Shown piece after piece: positions 17,211 to 25,535 of a stretch of DNA of 64,000 bases. The translations under genes and the position numbers were made by a program. Location of the stretch: assembly GCA_964416905.1 (NCBI GenBank), contig CAYQFL010000001.1, positions 117,716 to 181,715 of the forward strand, in the 5' to 3' direction. Origin of the DNA: JASKKU01 sp964416905 (GTDB taxonomy: Archaea > Nanobdellota > Nanobdellia > Woesearchaeales > JASKKU01). The notes below the pieces were generated by a model. The model saw only the letters and a program-made list of their open reading frames with translations. It was not told where the DNA came from and did not search any database. Positions within the stretch are counted from its first letter, which is position 1. Every line of letters begins with the position of its first letter.

Positions 17211-19571
17211 ATGAATTTTTTTGAAAAGAAATCCAATTTAAAGGCGAATCTAAATGCGGGTAGATTATTTTTACTGCTTTTAGTAGTGATTGTTGTAAGC
17301 TTACTAAATGCAAGTTATGTGAACGCTAGGGTAATTGGATATGTGAGCATAAACCCTAACCAGTGGAACAATGTAATTGATTATTCTGTTAGCAGCTCGT
17401 CTACCCAAGCCACTTCAGCTAAATTTTGCGACCTGGCAGACAACCTGTTTAATAATAACGGATGTGGAGACAAAACATGGGGAGAATGTGATTTCTGGGA
17501 TTTTCAAATGAAGGATTATGTGTATTTTGAAAATATAAACGACAACGAAGTGGGCCTTACTTGTTCTCAACGGGGACTATTTGATGGCTGTTCAGGTTCT
17601 TCTGCTTTTTATCCAACAATAAAATTATGTGATAGCAGTTATGAAAATTGTGTTGCTAATAGTGGTGAAATTGTTATAGACCTTAAAAAAGTGGGTTTAT
17701 CTAAGAAGTGTACAAGGCTTGGTGCTAGCACATCTGGCGACGAATGTTCACCTGACGACACACTCAAACTTTATACAAAGAACAACTATGAAGTATGCGC
17801 TGAAACTCCTGAAGGTGCAGATTATGAACTAAGATGTATAAGTGGAAAATGTGCAAGGTATCAGTGCATAAACGACAACTATCAATTAGACCCGTATGAG
17901 CCTTGTGATCCGGGAGTACAAAAATTCAATGTAGGTGGTGAAATAAAAACTGCGGACGAGATTACATGTTTGGATTTTGATATGTATCCAAATAGTGAGG
18001 GAGAAAGACCAATCTGCGGTAATGATTGTAAACCTGACCTTAGTATGTGCACATCTCAACCAAGCCTTTGCCCAGATTATAAAATTGAAAAATACAATGT
18101 ACTGGATTATGTCGAAAAATGCGATTTAGCTAAAACTCCTGAAAGTTATGTTCATCCTGACGGAACCAAGAAAACAAAACAACATATATTCTCATCAAAA
18201 GCATTTTGTGCTCAACAGGAAGGTTATATCGGTGATGCTTCATATTTAGAATGCGAGGGTTGTACTGAAATCAGCTATGATGCTTGCCCAACAGTTCAAC
18301 TCACAAAACAAAAAGAGCAAAATTGCGGGAATGGTTTAAATGACGATTACTGGTACGATCTTTACATCGAAGGAGACAATAGAACTAAGTATATCGCAGA
18401 GAATTATCTTGATGAGCAAGGTTATTTTGAGAATTATAAGTTTGACACAAGCAGATGTTTTAGTGAAACGAATTGCTCTGATTGTTATGATATTGATTGC
18501 GACGGCAAAGTCACTTACGATGGTAAATACTGTAACTTCAAAACTGAAAGAATGTGTAACGATAACTTTGACAACGATGGTGACGGCTTAATTGATGAAC
18601 AAGATAGTGATTGCAGTTTTGAAAGATATAATCCACATTTATCGCTAAAAGGATTATGCGATGCTGAAGAGAAATGTTTTGATGAAAGTGAACTTGAATG
18701 CATAAATGATTCAGAGGTTTTTGTGAAAGACAAAACGTTTGTATGTAAAGATGGAAACTGGATTAATGAAATAAAACTCATCTCAGCGCTAACTTATGAT
18801 AAGCTAAAAGATCAACAATCATTAATACTTTATTGTAACGACCCCGCAGATTTCACAAACCAAAGAGGTTACGTAATTGACATCATGAATACTAAAACTG
18901 CAACCGGTATGAACACATTTGATTTCATGTCATCTCAGAGAGCGTTATATGGAAAATTCTGTGCAGCGAAAACGGATGATTATTATCTCATAGGAACTGT
19001 TTTAAAAAGCAAAGAGGCAATAAGTAATGCAGTACTCTTATTTAATTCAAATGGAACAATATGTGATGAGATTACAAACAACGATAACATATTACATCAA
19101 TGTAAGAACACTCAAGTTTTCTTAAACTATAAAACAGGCATACTATTAAAGACAAATATCTTTAATGATGGAGCACAATTATTTAACGGAATTAATGAAA
19201 TAAATACCAAGATTGAAGAGTTAAAAAGCGCGGGCGAGCCTTATCTAGGATATAACTCACTTCAAGACCTAGAAAAAAGCGGAGAAATTGAAGCGTTTGC
19301 GTTAAAGAAAAGTGGGGAGAAAGAACTACTGGGTATAATTGCTAAAGTAAACTCAACTTGGTATGCCATTGTTTACATAAAAAATGTGCCATCCTTTACT
19401 GAAGTTTGTGACACTATGAACGAAAAAGCAACCTTAACGATAGTAGATACGCCAATTAAATGCCAGGAAATTAACAACAATTTTGTAATCGCTTGGAGAA
19501 TAGCTGATGAATCAGTGTTGGAAGAGTCTAAGTATAAATTCGACAAACTAGTTAAAGAATTAAAGCTATGA
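17211..19571 (+). CDS. Cysteine-rich secreted protein, paralogue 3
   Basis: This is a 786-residue paralogue. ATG 17211 is chosen because AGGTG ends 6 nt before it; a GTG three codons upstream lies inside that ribosome binding site. The signal peptide spans about residues 16-39 (RLFLLLLVVIVVSLLNASYVNA). The mature part starts RVIGYVSINPN and has the same ordered motifs as paralogue 2, including CAQQEGYIGDAS and DNFDNDGDGLIDEQDSDC. It has no lipobox and no C-terminal anchor. It ends 1 nt before the convergent methyltransferase gene. A calcium-stabilised, disulphide-rich extracellular protein is likely from composition; its function is unknown. Confidence 0.7.
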   Translation: MNFFEKKSNLKANLNAGRLFLLLLVVIVVSLLNASYVNARVIGYVSINPNQWNNVIDYSVSSSSTQATSAKFCDLADNLFNNNGCGDKTWGECDFWDFQMKDYVYFENINDNEVGLTCSQRGLFDGCSGSSAFYPTIKLCDSSYENCVANSGEIVIDLKKVGLSKKCTRLGASTSGDECSPDDTLKLYTKNNYEVCAETPEGADYELRCISGKCARYQCINDNYQLDPYEPCDPGVQKFNVGGEIKTADEITCLDFDMYPNSEGERPICGNDCKPDLSMCTSQPSLCPDYKIEKYNVLDYVEKCDLAKTPESYVHPDGTKKTKQHIFSSKAFCAQQEGYIGDASYLECEGCTEISYDACPTVQLTKQKEQNCGNGLNDDYWYDLYIEGDNRTKYIAENYLDEQGYFENYKFDTSRCFSETNCSDCYDIDCDGKVTYDGKYCNFKTERMCNDNFDNDGDGLIDEQDSDCSFERYNPHLSLKGLCDAEEKCFDESELECINDSEVFVKDKTFVCKDGNWINEIKLISALTYDKLKDQQSLILYCNDPADFTNQRGYVIDIMNTKTATGMNTFDFMSSQRALYGKFCAAKTDDYYLIGTVLKSKEAISNAVLLFNSNGTICDEITNNDNILHQCKNTQVFLNYKTGILLKTNIFNDGAQLFNGINEINTKIEELKSAGEPYLGYNSLQDLEKSGEIEAFALKKSGEKELLGIIAKVNSTWYAIVYIKNVPSFTEVCDTMNEKATLTIVDTPIKCQEINNNFVIAWRIADESVLEESKYKFDKLVKELKL

Positions 19572-19572
19572 T

Positions 19573-20340
19573 TCAAGCTTTTGCGATAAAATAAAATATT
19601 TCATTTTTTGTTTTTTTATAATAAAAATCAAAGCTCAATCTTGACAACATTTTCTCTAACCACGTCCTTCTATGAAACCTCATATATTTACCAGACAAAG
19701 TTTTAAGCGGAAAGGAAACAATGAGATGTTTAACAGCAAGGCTTACAATTAATTCCTCAGCGTGCTTGTGCCCTTTATCTTCAATCAAATCAAGCACCTT
19801 AAACAAAAATGCAACATTGGCTTTAGGCAATTCATCAAGTTTTGCCAAGAAATCCATCTGAACAGCCTCGCCATTAATCTGGTTCTTCAAGAAGAAATCG
19901 TTTACAGCACTAACTATGTCCTCGCGTAAATCGCATGCAAAGTAATAATTAACCTTAATTTCGTTAAAAGGGAAATAAATCGGATTTAGCCCGCAGCCTA
20001 AATCAATAATTCTCTTTATTTTATGTTCCCTAAGGAATTCTATCACAAAATCAGGTAAAGAACCTCGCTCTAAAGAAGAAATATGCGTTCCTTTATCTTT
20101 AACATACATCACAGACTTCTTATACAATTTCGCTTTTATAAGCGAGACAAACTCTTTGAAGACCTTAGACCTCTCCAGATTTTTAACATTCAATACCTTT
20201 TCATATAGCTTTGGGTTTTTACGGACAACGTCAAAAAAAACAGATTCTATTGTCTCTTTAGAAAATGAAGAGTATCTCTTTCTCTTAGCAAGCACATTAA
20301 AAACCTCGCTAAGTACCCTTTCATCATTTAAATGATTCAT
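19573..20340 (-). CDS. Rmt/FmrO-like 16S rRNA (guanine-N7) methyltransferase homologue
   Basis: This 255-residue protein matches the layout of the G1405 (Arm/Rmt, FmrO) 16S rRNA methyltransferases known from actinomycete producers and resistant bacteria. It has a helical N-terminal domain (about 1-90, ending GTHISSLERGSLPDFVIEF), SAM motif I IIDLGCGLNP (111-120), acidic D137 in ACDLRED, FLFKVLDLIE (178-187), IVSFPLKTLSGK (207-218) and RRTWLEKML (224-232). The GLNP extension of motif I and the SFPxKxLxGK block are characteristic of that family rather than of generic methyltransferases. In bacteria the product confers aminoglycoside resistance; in this archaeon the target and purpose are unknown. 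The gene stands alone and converges on the cysteine-rich trio. Confidence 0.75.
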   Translation of the reverse strand: MNHLNDERVLSEVFNVLAKRKRYSSFSKETIESVFFDVVRKNPKLYEKVLNVKNLERSKVFKEFVSLIKAKLYKKSVMYVKDKGTHISSLERGSLPDFVIEFLREHKIKRIIDLGCGLNPIYFPFNEIKVNYYFACDLREDIVSAVNDFFLKNQINGEAVQMDFLAKLDELPKANVAFLFKVLDLIEDKGHKHAEELIVSLAVKHLIVSFPLKTLSGKYMRFHRRTWLEKMLSRLSFDFYYKKTKNEIFYFIAKA

Positions 20341-20430
20341 ACTCCTTACATAAAACTAAACAAAAGATATTTAAAAACTGTTCCATTCATAAATCATAAT
20401 TTAATAATAATTACTTAAAAGGTGCCAAAA

Positions 20431-22182
20431 ATGGAAAAAAAGGTTGTCCCTGAGGAAATAAATCAGGAGTTAGAAAAGATGCAAAAGATGCTTGATAAGT
20501 TCAAAGAAAAAGTTTTAGAGAAATTCAGCGATTATGTTTTAGGCATATCTCTTCTGCCTCCGCAAAAAAACGAAAAAGGAGAGAAAAAAGACAACAAAAT
20601 TAACCTTCTAATTCTAATAAACGATAACGATACCAAGAAGATGACTCCTCAGGAACTGGAAAAGAAACTTAACACAATCTTTCAAAACATGGCTAAAGAG
20701 ATAGACGAAAGGTTAAATCCTTCTTGTTTGCTAATCAGTGAACTATGGCAGAACTGTTATGAAGCCAAGTACGATTTCGTGAAGATGATTGCCACTGGTG
20801 CAGCCATTTATGATAAAGGCATGCTTTCTGCCATAAAAATTGCTGAAGTCCATAAAACCATGGTTCTAAGCAAATTTGAGAGATACATTGTCTCGTATGT
20901 TCTATCCGGGTCAATAACTCAAGGAAGAGCCACAGAGAAATCTGATGTTGATGTGTTTGTTGTGGTTGACGACACAGATGTAAAAAAGATGACTCGAGGC
21001 GAATTGAAAGAGAAATTAAGAGCTATCATTTTAGGTATGGGCATTGAAGCAGGAGAAGCCACAGGGATACTGAATAAATTGAATATTCAAGTCTACATAT
21101 TAACTGAGTTCTGGGAATCTCTTAGAGATGCCAACCCTGTAATATTTACTTTGTTAAGATATGGTGTGCCTTTCTATGACAGAGGTATATTCATGCCCTG
21201 GAAGCAGTTATTGCTTATGGGAAAGATAAAGCCAAGCAGAGAAGCTATTGATATGTTTATGAGCAGCGGTGAGAGAATCATCAAAAACGTTAAAACAAAA
21301 ATAACTGAGATAGGTATGGAAGATATTTACTATGCATTACTAACTCCTTCCCAAGCAGCATTAATGCATTACGGAATTGCGCCACCCACTCCTAAAGAAA
21401 CGCCTAAACTAATGCGCGAAATCTTTGTGGAAAAAGAAAAATTATTGAAAGAAGAAGAGATATTAATCTTAGAAAGAGTCATCTCTTTAAGAAAAGCTGT
21501 TGAACACAAACAAAAGAGTAGAATCACTGGAAAAGAAATTGATGAATTGTTGGAAGAGGGCGAGAATTACCTTAAGAACATTGGTAAACTGTTTAGCAAG
21601 ATCGACAACATAAAAAGCAAAGAATCATTATCTCAATTGATTAGTTCAATAAAACTCATCATGCGTAAACTATTATTCTATTTTGGGTTCAAAAAAGTTG
21701 ACGATAAATCCCTATTAACAACCTTCAAAAAAGAGCTAATTGACAGCGGCGAGATTGAAGAGAAATACTTCAAGACCATAAAAGAAGTTCTAAGCGCAGA
21801 AAATAGTAAAAAACAACTAAAGAAACAGGATGTTGAGTTGCTAATTAAGAAAGGTGATTCTGCAATAAAAGCTCTACAAGATTACTTCGAAAAGAAGAGA
21901 TTCTTTGATATTGAAAGAGCAAAAATCAGAGTAAGCTATGGAAAAGACAAGGTTGGTGAAGTGTTGTTCACAAAAAACAAAGTTTACATTATCAAAGATA
22001 TAAAAGAAAAAAATTGTTTTGTCAGCGATTTGAAAAAATGGGAACTTAAAGAAATTAGCTTCGACCAATTAGATTCAGAAATCAGAGACGAGAAAACTGA
22101 GCTAAAGAAAGAAATAAGTGTTGATGAGTTAAACAAAATAAAAGAGACCTTTGGAAAAACTTGTAAAATAATACTAAAATAA
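20431..22182 (+). CDS. Nucleotidyltransferase with a degenerate and an intact domain plus helical C-terminus
   Basis: This is a 583-residue cytoplasmic protein. The start is ATG 20431, with AAGGTG 6 nt upstream; the earlier GTG lies within the ribosome binding site. The intact Pol-beta-type domain (about 150-250) shows GSITQGRATEKSDVDVFVV, the G-S...D-x-D signature of MNT-like nucleotidyltransferases. Residues ~34-137 align to it (the KKMT-ELxxKL pattern, SELWQNCYEA versus TEFWESLRDA, and GAAIYDKGM versus GVPFYDRGI) but lack the GS and DxD residues, so this half is a catalytically dead copy. Helices after 270 are HEPN-like (SLRKAVEHK), and a beta-rich tail follows. The substrate is unknown. 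MNT/HEPN pairs elsewhere are toxin-antitoxin modules, but this one is a single chain. Confidence 0.75.
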   Translation: MEKKVVPEEINQELEKMQKMLDKFKEKVLEKFSDYVLGISLLPPQKNEKGEKKDNKINLLILINDNDTKKMTPQELEKKLNTIFQNMAKEIDERLNPSCLLISELWQNCYEAKYDFVKMIATGAAIYDKGMLSAIKIAEVHKTMVLSKFERYIVSYVLSGSITQGRATEKSDVDVFVVVDDTDVKKMTRGELKEKLRAIILGMGIEAGEATGILNKLNIQVYILTEFWESLRDANPVIFTLLRYGVPFYDRGIFMPWKQLLLMGKIKPSREAIDMFMSSGERIIKNVKTKITEIGMEDIYYALLTPSQAALMHYGIAPPTPKETPKLMREIFVEKEKLLKEEEILILERVISLRKAVEHKQKSRITGKEIDELLEEGENYLKNIGKLFSKIDNIKSKESLSQLISSIKLIMRKLLFYFGFKKVDDKSLLTTFKKELIDSGEIEEKYFKTIKEVLSAENSKKQLKKQDVELLIKKGDSAIKALQDYFEKKRFFDIERAKIRVSYGKDKVGEVLFTKNKVYIIKDIKEKNCFVSDLKKWELKEISFDQLDSEIRDEKTELKKEISVDELNKIKETFGKTCKIILK

Positions 22183-22205
22183 GTTTTATTTCTTAATTTT
22201 TTATT

Positions 22206-23291
22206 CTATATTAATGCTGAGAAGAACGAACTTAATACCTTTACCAATATTGTAAAAAGTGTGAGAGAAGCTGCTAAAAAAGCAGGGATGTATTTTATAC
22301 CTGATTTTAGATTACCATCCTTTATCTGAGAAATAATAAAAGCAGAGAAAATCGATGTTATCGATAAAACTGCATAAGCCAAATTAATGAATTCTTCCGG
22401 AGTCATGGTTGGCTCATCTACTTCAGTTATACCTTTTAACATCTGTGTAATACCGGAGCCTCCAGCAACACTTAACGAAGACAAGTTCGCCTGACTTATT
22501 TTTGAAATAAAACTCTGTAGAATTACTAAGAACTGTGTTGATAACGCAAAAAGAAACGGTGCCACAAAAACAACGATTATCACTATGAAAATAACATAAC
22601 TAAGATTTGTTGCTGCAATATCTTTTTTTAGCTGAAAAGTATCAACTAATTCAGATGTAATCATATCTACGATAGGTGTTATTTTCGCACCGCTTTCTAA
22701 AGATTCTGCTATAATTGAGAAAGTCCTCTTGATCTCAGCAGAATCATATTTGTTAGCAAAAGTCATGAGTGCTGACGCAGTATCTTCACCTATAGAAATT
22801 CGCTTTACAACCAACTGCATCTCTTTTGCTAAATCCCCAAACTCTGGCTTGATTGAATTCCACAAAGCTTGCTCTAATGTTGTACCGCCTTTAAGATTTT
22901 CAGATAGGGACTTTAGGAAATCTGGCAATAATGCTTCCATTCTCCTGGTTCTTTGGAACGCTTGATAATCAAAGAAAAGTAGAATCCCTGAAACAACGAT
23001 AAAAAAATACAGCGCTAAATACGAGATTGTAACTACAAATATAGACAAAGGTTGAAGCACAACCATCGAGGTAACATCATAAAATCCAAAAACAGTTGTC
23101 AAATCAACATTATACACAAACCACAAGTCTACAAAAATTACAGAAACTAAACCCAAAAGAAATAGTATACCTAGAATAAAATACGGTGGACTATCAAAAC
23201 CCGCTTTGATAGAATTTTCGATTAATCCTTTTCTTAAACGAGTCGGAAATAGAGACTCGCCAAAACTTTTGAAAGTTCGTTTAAAATCCAT
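22206..23291 (-). CDS. TadC/FlaJ-like pilus assembly membrane platform protein (T2SSF family), long
   Basis: This 361-residue polytopic protein has a T2SSF domain. Hydrophobic segments lie near 37-57, 78-106, 228-252 and toward the C-terminus (about 300-360), with the cytoplasmic helical block between them carrying LPDFLKSLSENLKGGTTLEQAL. Such proteins form the membrane platform that the secretion ATPase turns or pushes during archaeal type IV pilus or archaellum assembly. It is the last gene of the operon 27650-22206. Having two platform proteins of unequal length beside one ATPase fits Tad-like (TadB/TadC) or archaeal pilus systems. The substrate could be the class III signal proteins at 289-1465. 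Confidence 0.85.
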   Translation of the reverse strand: MDFKRTFKSFGESLFPTRLRKGLIENSIKAGFDSPPYFILGILFLLGLVSVIFVDLWFVYNVDLTTVFGFYDVTSMVVLQPLSIFVVTISYLALYFFIVVSGILLFFDYQAFQRTRRMEALLPDFLKSLSENLKGGTTLEQALWNSIKPEFGDLAKEMQLVVKRISIGEDTASALMTFANKYDSAEIKRTFSIIAESLESGAKITPIVDMITSELVDTFQLKKDIAATNLSYVIFIVIIVVFVAPFLFALSTQFLVILQSFISKISQANLSSLSVAGGSGITQMLKGITEVDEPTMTPEEFINLAYAVLSITSIFSAFIISQIKDGNLKSGIKYIPAFLAASLTLFTILVKVLSSFFSALI

Positions 23292-23298
23292 TTTCGCA

Positions 23299-24087
23299 TC
23301 ATAGATTAATAGTTGGTCTGTTAACTTTTATCATAACAATGAAAAAGTATTCAACTAATGCTAAAAACAACAAAATAACGCCATAAAAAAAGGGGCTAAT
23401 CTCTATTCCAAGGAAAGTAAGGAATATACTTGATAGTCCAAGACCTAGCGAAGGAAAGACAACCGCTAAAACCAGGTAAAGTAAAACAATAGTGTTCAAC
23501 TTTTTTCCATAAGCCTTAATTTCTATTGATAGCTCTTCTTTTATTGAATCAATCGTTTCTTTTAGAGTCTTGCCAATCTCCGCACCGGTTTTTATTGAAA
23601 CAACTATAGGATACAATATCTTTTTAAACTTGATTGAAGGCGTAACCTCTCTAGCAGTTTCTAAAGCTTCTTCAACAGGAGTACCTGTATTAATTGCCAT
23701 CACAATACCTTTAAAAAAATCTCCAGCTACACCATAACTCTTAGCTGCATCATAAAGAACCTTCATCAAAGGTTCACCAGCGCTTATTTTCAATAAGATA
23801 TACCTTCCAGCAAACAGAACTTCTTTATCCAGTTCTCTGCTTAAACGATAAATCTTCTGGTCTAAAGCTTTAAAATTATATTTAAAAAAAATCAAATAAA
23901 ACAAAAAAAACGCTAAAGGATATAAGAACAGATAATTGAAACTCGTGAAAAAAGCTAATGCTAAAACAATCATCGCAGAAAGCATCAAAGAAGCATTCCT
24001 GACCTTTCTTACATACTGCTGCGGAGTTAAATCTATTTTAGCTAAAATTAATTTCCTTTTCAGATCTGCATAATTTATGGAAGCCAT
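23299..24087 (-). CDS. TadB/FlaJ-like pilus assembly membrane platform protein (T2SSF family), short
   Basis: This 262-residue protein has hydrophobic segments near 32-70 and 194-260 and a cytoplasmic T2SSF core containing RELDKEVLFAGRYILLKISAGEPL and NTGTPVEEALE. The start is ATG 24087, which lies 1 nt past the stop of the ATPase gene and so suggests translational coupling. A TTG 11 codons earlier would overlap the ATPase gene and is not preferred. It pairs with the following T2SSF gene to make the inner-membrane platform of a pilus or secretion machine. The two platform proteins are separated by only 7 nt. Confidence 0.85.
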   Translation of the reverse strand: MASINYADLKRKLILAKIDLTPQQYVRKVRNASLMLSAMIVLALAFFTSFNYLFLYPLAFFLFYLIFFKYNFKALDQKIYRLSRELDKEVLFAGRYILLKISAGEPLMKVLYDAAKSYGVAGDFFKGIVMAINTGTPVEEALETAREVTPSIKFKKILYPIVVSIKTGAEIGKTLKETIDSIKEELSIEIKAYGKKLNTIVLLYLVLAVVFPSLGLGLSSIFLTFLGIEISPFFYGVILLFLALVEYFFIVMIKVNRPTINL

Positions 24088-24088
24088 T

Positions 24089-25534
24089 TTATTTTCTATT
24101 TCGATAATACCTAGAAACAAGCAAACCTACTTTATTAACATCTGTTATCTTCTTTTCAACCAACCAATCTAAAAATTTCTTTTTTTCCTCTATGTTTTTG
24201 TAAACTTCTTCAGGTTTAAGTCCCGCATACAATTGCATTGTCTCTAATAATCTTTCAGGTTTATTGAGTTGGACATACTTACCTGTCTTTAAATCATATT
24301 GAAAAATCACACGCTCATCTCCTGTTTCTGTAATTTCTGCTATTTGCAAAGTGACTCTTTTTCCAGTCCGTCTATTCCTATACTGTACCACAAGCATACC
24401 TAGTGAAGATAACATAAGTTTGGGAATATCTATTGGCGGGTTTGTTAAACGAGATATTGCTTCCTTTGCGTTATTTGCGTGCAAAGTAGCATAAACTGAG
24501 TGACCTGTATGCATCGCTTCAAATAAAACCTCAGCTTCTCTTTTCCTCCTAATTTCTCCAACAATAATTCTGTCAGGACGCATCCTCAAAGAGTTGACAA
24601 CCAAATCCAGCATCGTAACTTCGCCTTTACCCTCAGGGTTTGGCAATCTTGTTTCCATAGGCACCCAATGAAGATGTTCTGGCAAAGATAGTTCTCTGGT
24701 ATCTTCAATGCTAATAATTCTTTGGTTCGCAGGGAAGAAATTACTCAATGCGTTAAGCATAGATGTCTTACCTGAACCAGTTCCACCTACGATAAGTGTG
24801 GAAAGCTCGTATTCCATAGCCAGCCAGATCCATGCTGCGATCTCTGAATTGATTGTTTTAGTGAGAATCATATCGGTTATTGTCCAGGGTTTATCAGCAA
24901 ATTTCCTTATAGTTAAAGTGTTTCCTTTAGTTGAGATGGGCGCTAAAGTCGCATTAACCCTGTCTCCTGTTTTCAAAGAAGCATCCATTAATGGTTCAAG
25001 CACAGTTATATCTTTCCCAACATCTCTACCAATTAAAGTTGCGTAATGTCTAATCTTTCTTTCGCTATCCACATATATATTTGTCTTAACCCAACCATAC
25101 TTCCTATGGTAAGCCCATACTGGCTCTTTAGCATTGTTAACAACAATTTCTTCTAAATTTTTATCATGAAGAAGGATTTCTATTTTGCCTAAACCTATGC
25201 TTTCCTGTATAAGATGATTAACTAAAAAATCCGAAGTGGGCTTATCTATATGCGGAAAGTATTTCTTTATTAAAACTTTAAGCTCATTAATAAAACTCTC
25301 CTCAAGAGATTTATAACCTCCTTCGAATGAAAAACTTATTGCACCAATATTAACTTTTGATACAAAATCCTCTTTAATTTTCTCAAGAAGCGCCTCAGTT
25401 ACCTTACTTAAGTTTAGAATAGAAACCAGATAAAATGGAACAAACTCATCTTCATAATCAACAATCCTTACACTAACTATCAGTTTGTTAAACTGAATTT
25501 CATATTCCTCTAAAAGCTTCTCTCCTCGAACCAT
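24089..25534 (-). CDS. Type II/IV secretion system (pilus) ATPase, TadA/FlaI-like
   Basis: This 481-residue hexameric ATPase powers pilus assembly. The N-terminal domain (about 1-180) contains IQESIGLGKIEILLHD and LEEIVVNN, typical of the archaeal GspE/FlaI group. The C-terminal RecA-like domain has Walker A GGTGSGKTS (250-258), IISIEDTRELSLPEH (the Asp/Glu boxes), Walker B RPDRIIVGEIR, and a His box in TGHSVYATLHANNAKEAI. The gene lies between the coiled-coil gene (1 nt upstream) and the T2SSF gene. No archaellum genes (arlB, arlC/D/E/F/G/H) are adjacent, so a pilus rather than an archaellum is the better reading. Confidence 0.9.
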   Translation of the reverse strand: MVRGEKLLEEYEIQFNKLIVSVRIVDYEDEFVPFYLVSILNLSKVTEALLEKIKEDFVSKVNIGAISFSFEGGYKSLEESFINELKVLIKKYFPHIDKPTSDFLVNHLIQESIGLGKIEILLHDKNLEEIVVNNAKEPVWAYHRKYGWVKTNIYVDSERKIRHYATLIGRDVGKDITVLEPLMDASLKTGDRVNATLAPISTKGNTLTIRKFADKPWTITDMILTKTINSEIAAWIWLAMEYELSTLIVGGTGSGKTSMLNALSNFFPANQRIISIEDTRELSLPEHLHWVPMETRLPNPEGKGEVTMLDLVVNSLRMRPDRIIVGEIRRKREAEVLFEAMHTGHSVYATLHANNAKEAISRLTNPPIDIPKLMLSSLGMLVVQYRNRRTGKRVTLQIAEITETGDERVIFQYDLKTGKYVQLNKPERLLETMQLYAGLKPEEVYKNIEEKKKFLDWLVEKKITDVNKVGLLVSRYYRNRK

Positions 25535-25535
25535 T

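Noticed and set aside
11504..19571. Repeats in the cysteine-rich genes considered as a CRISPR array or tandem satellite
   Set aside because: The repeats are in-frame coding duplications about 2.4 kb apart, with no regular spacer structure. No CRISPR array was seen anywhere in the window.
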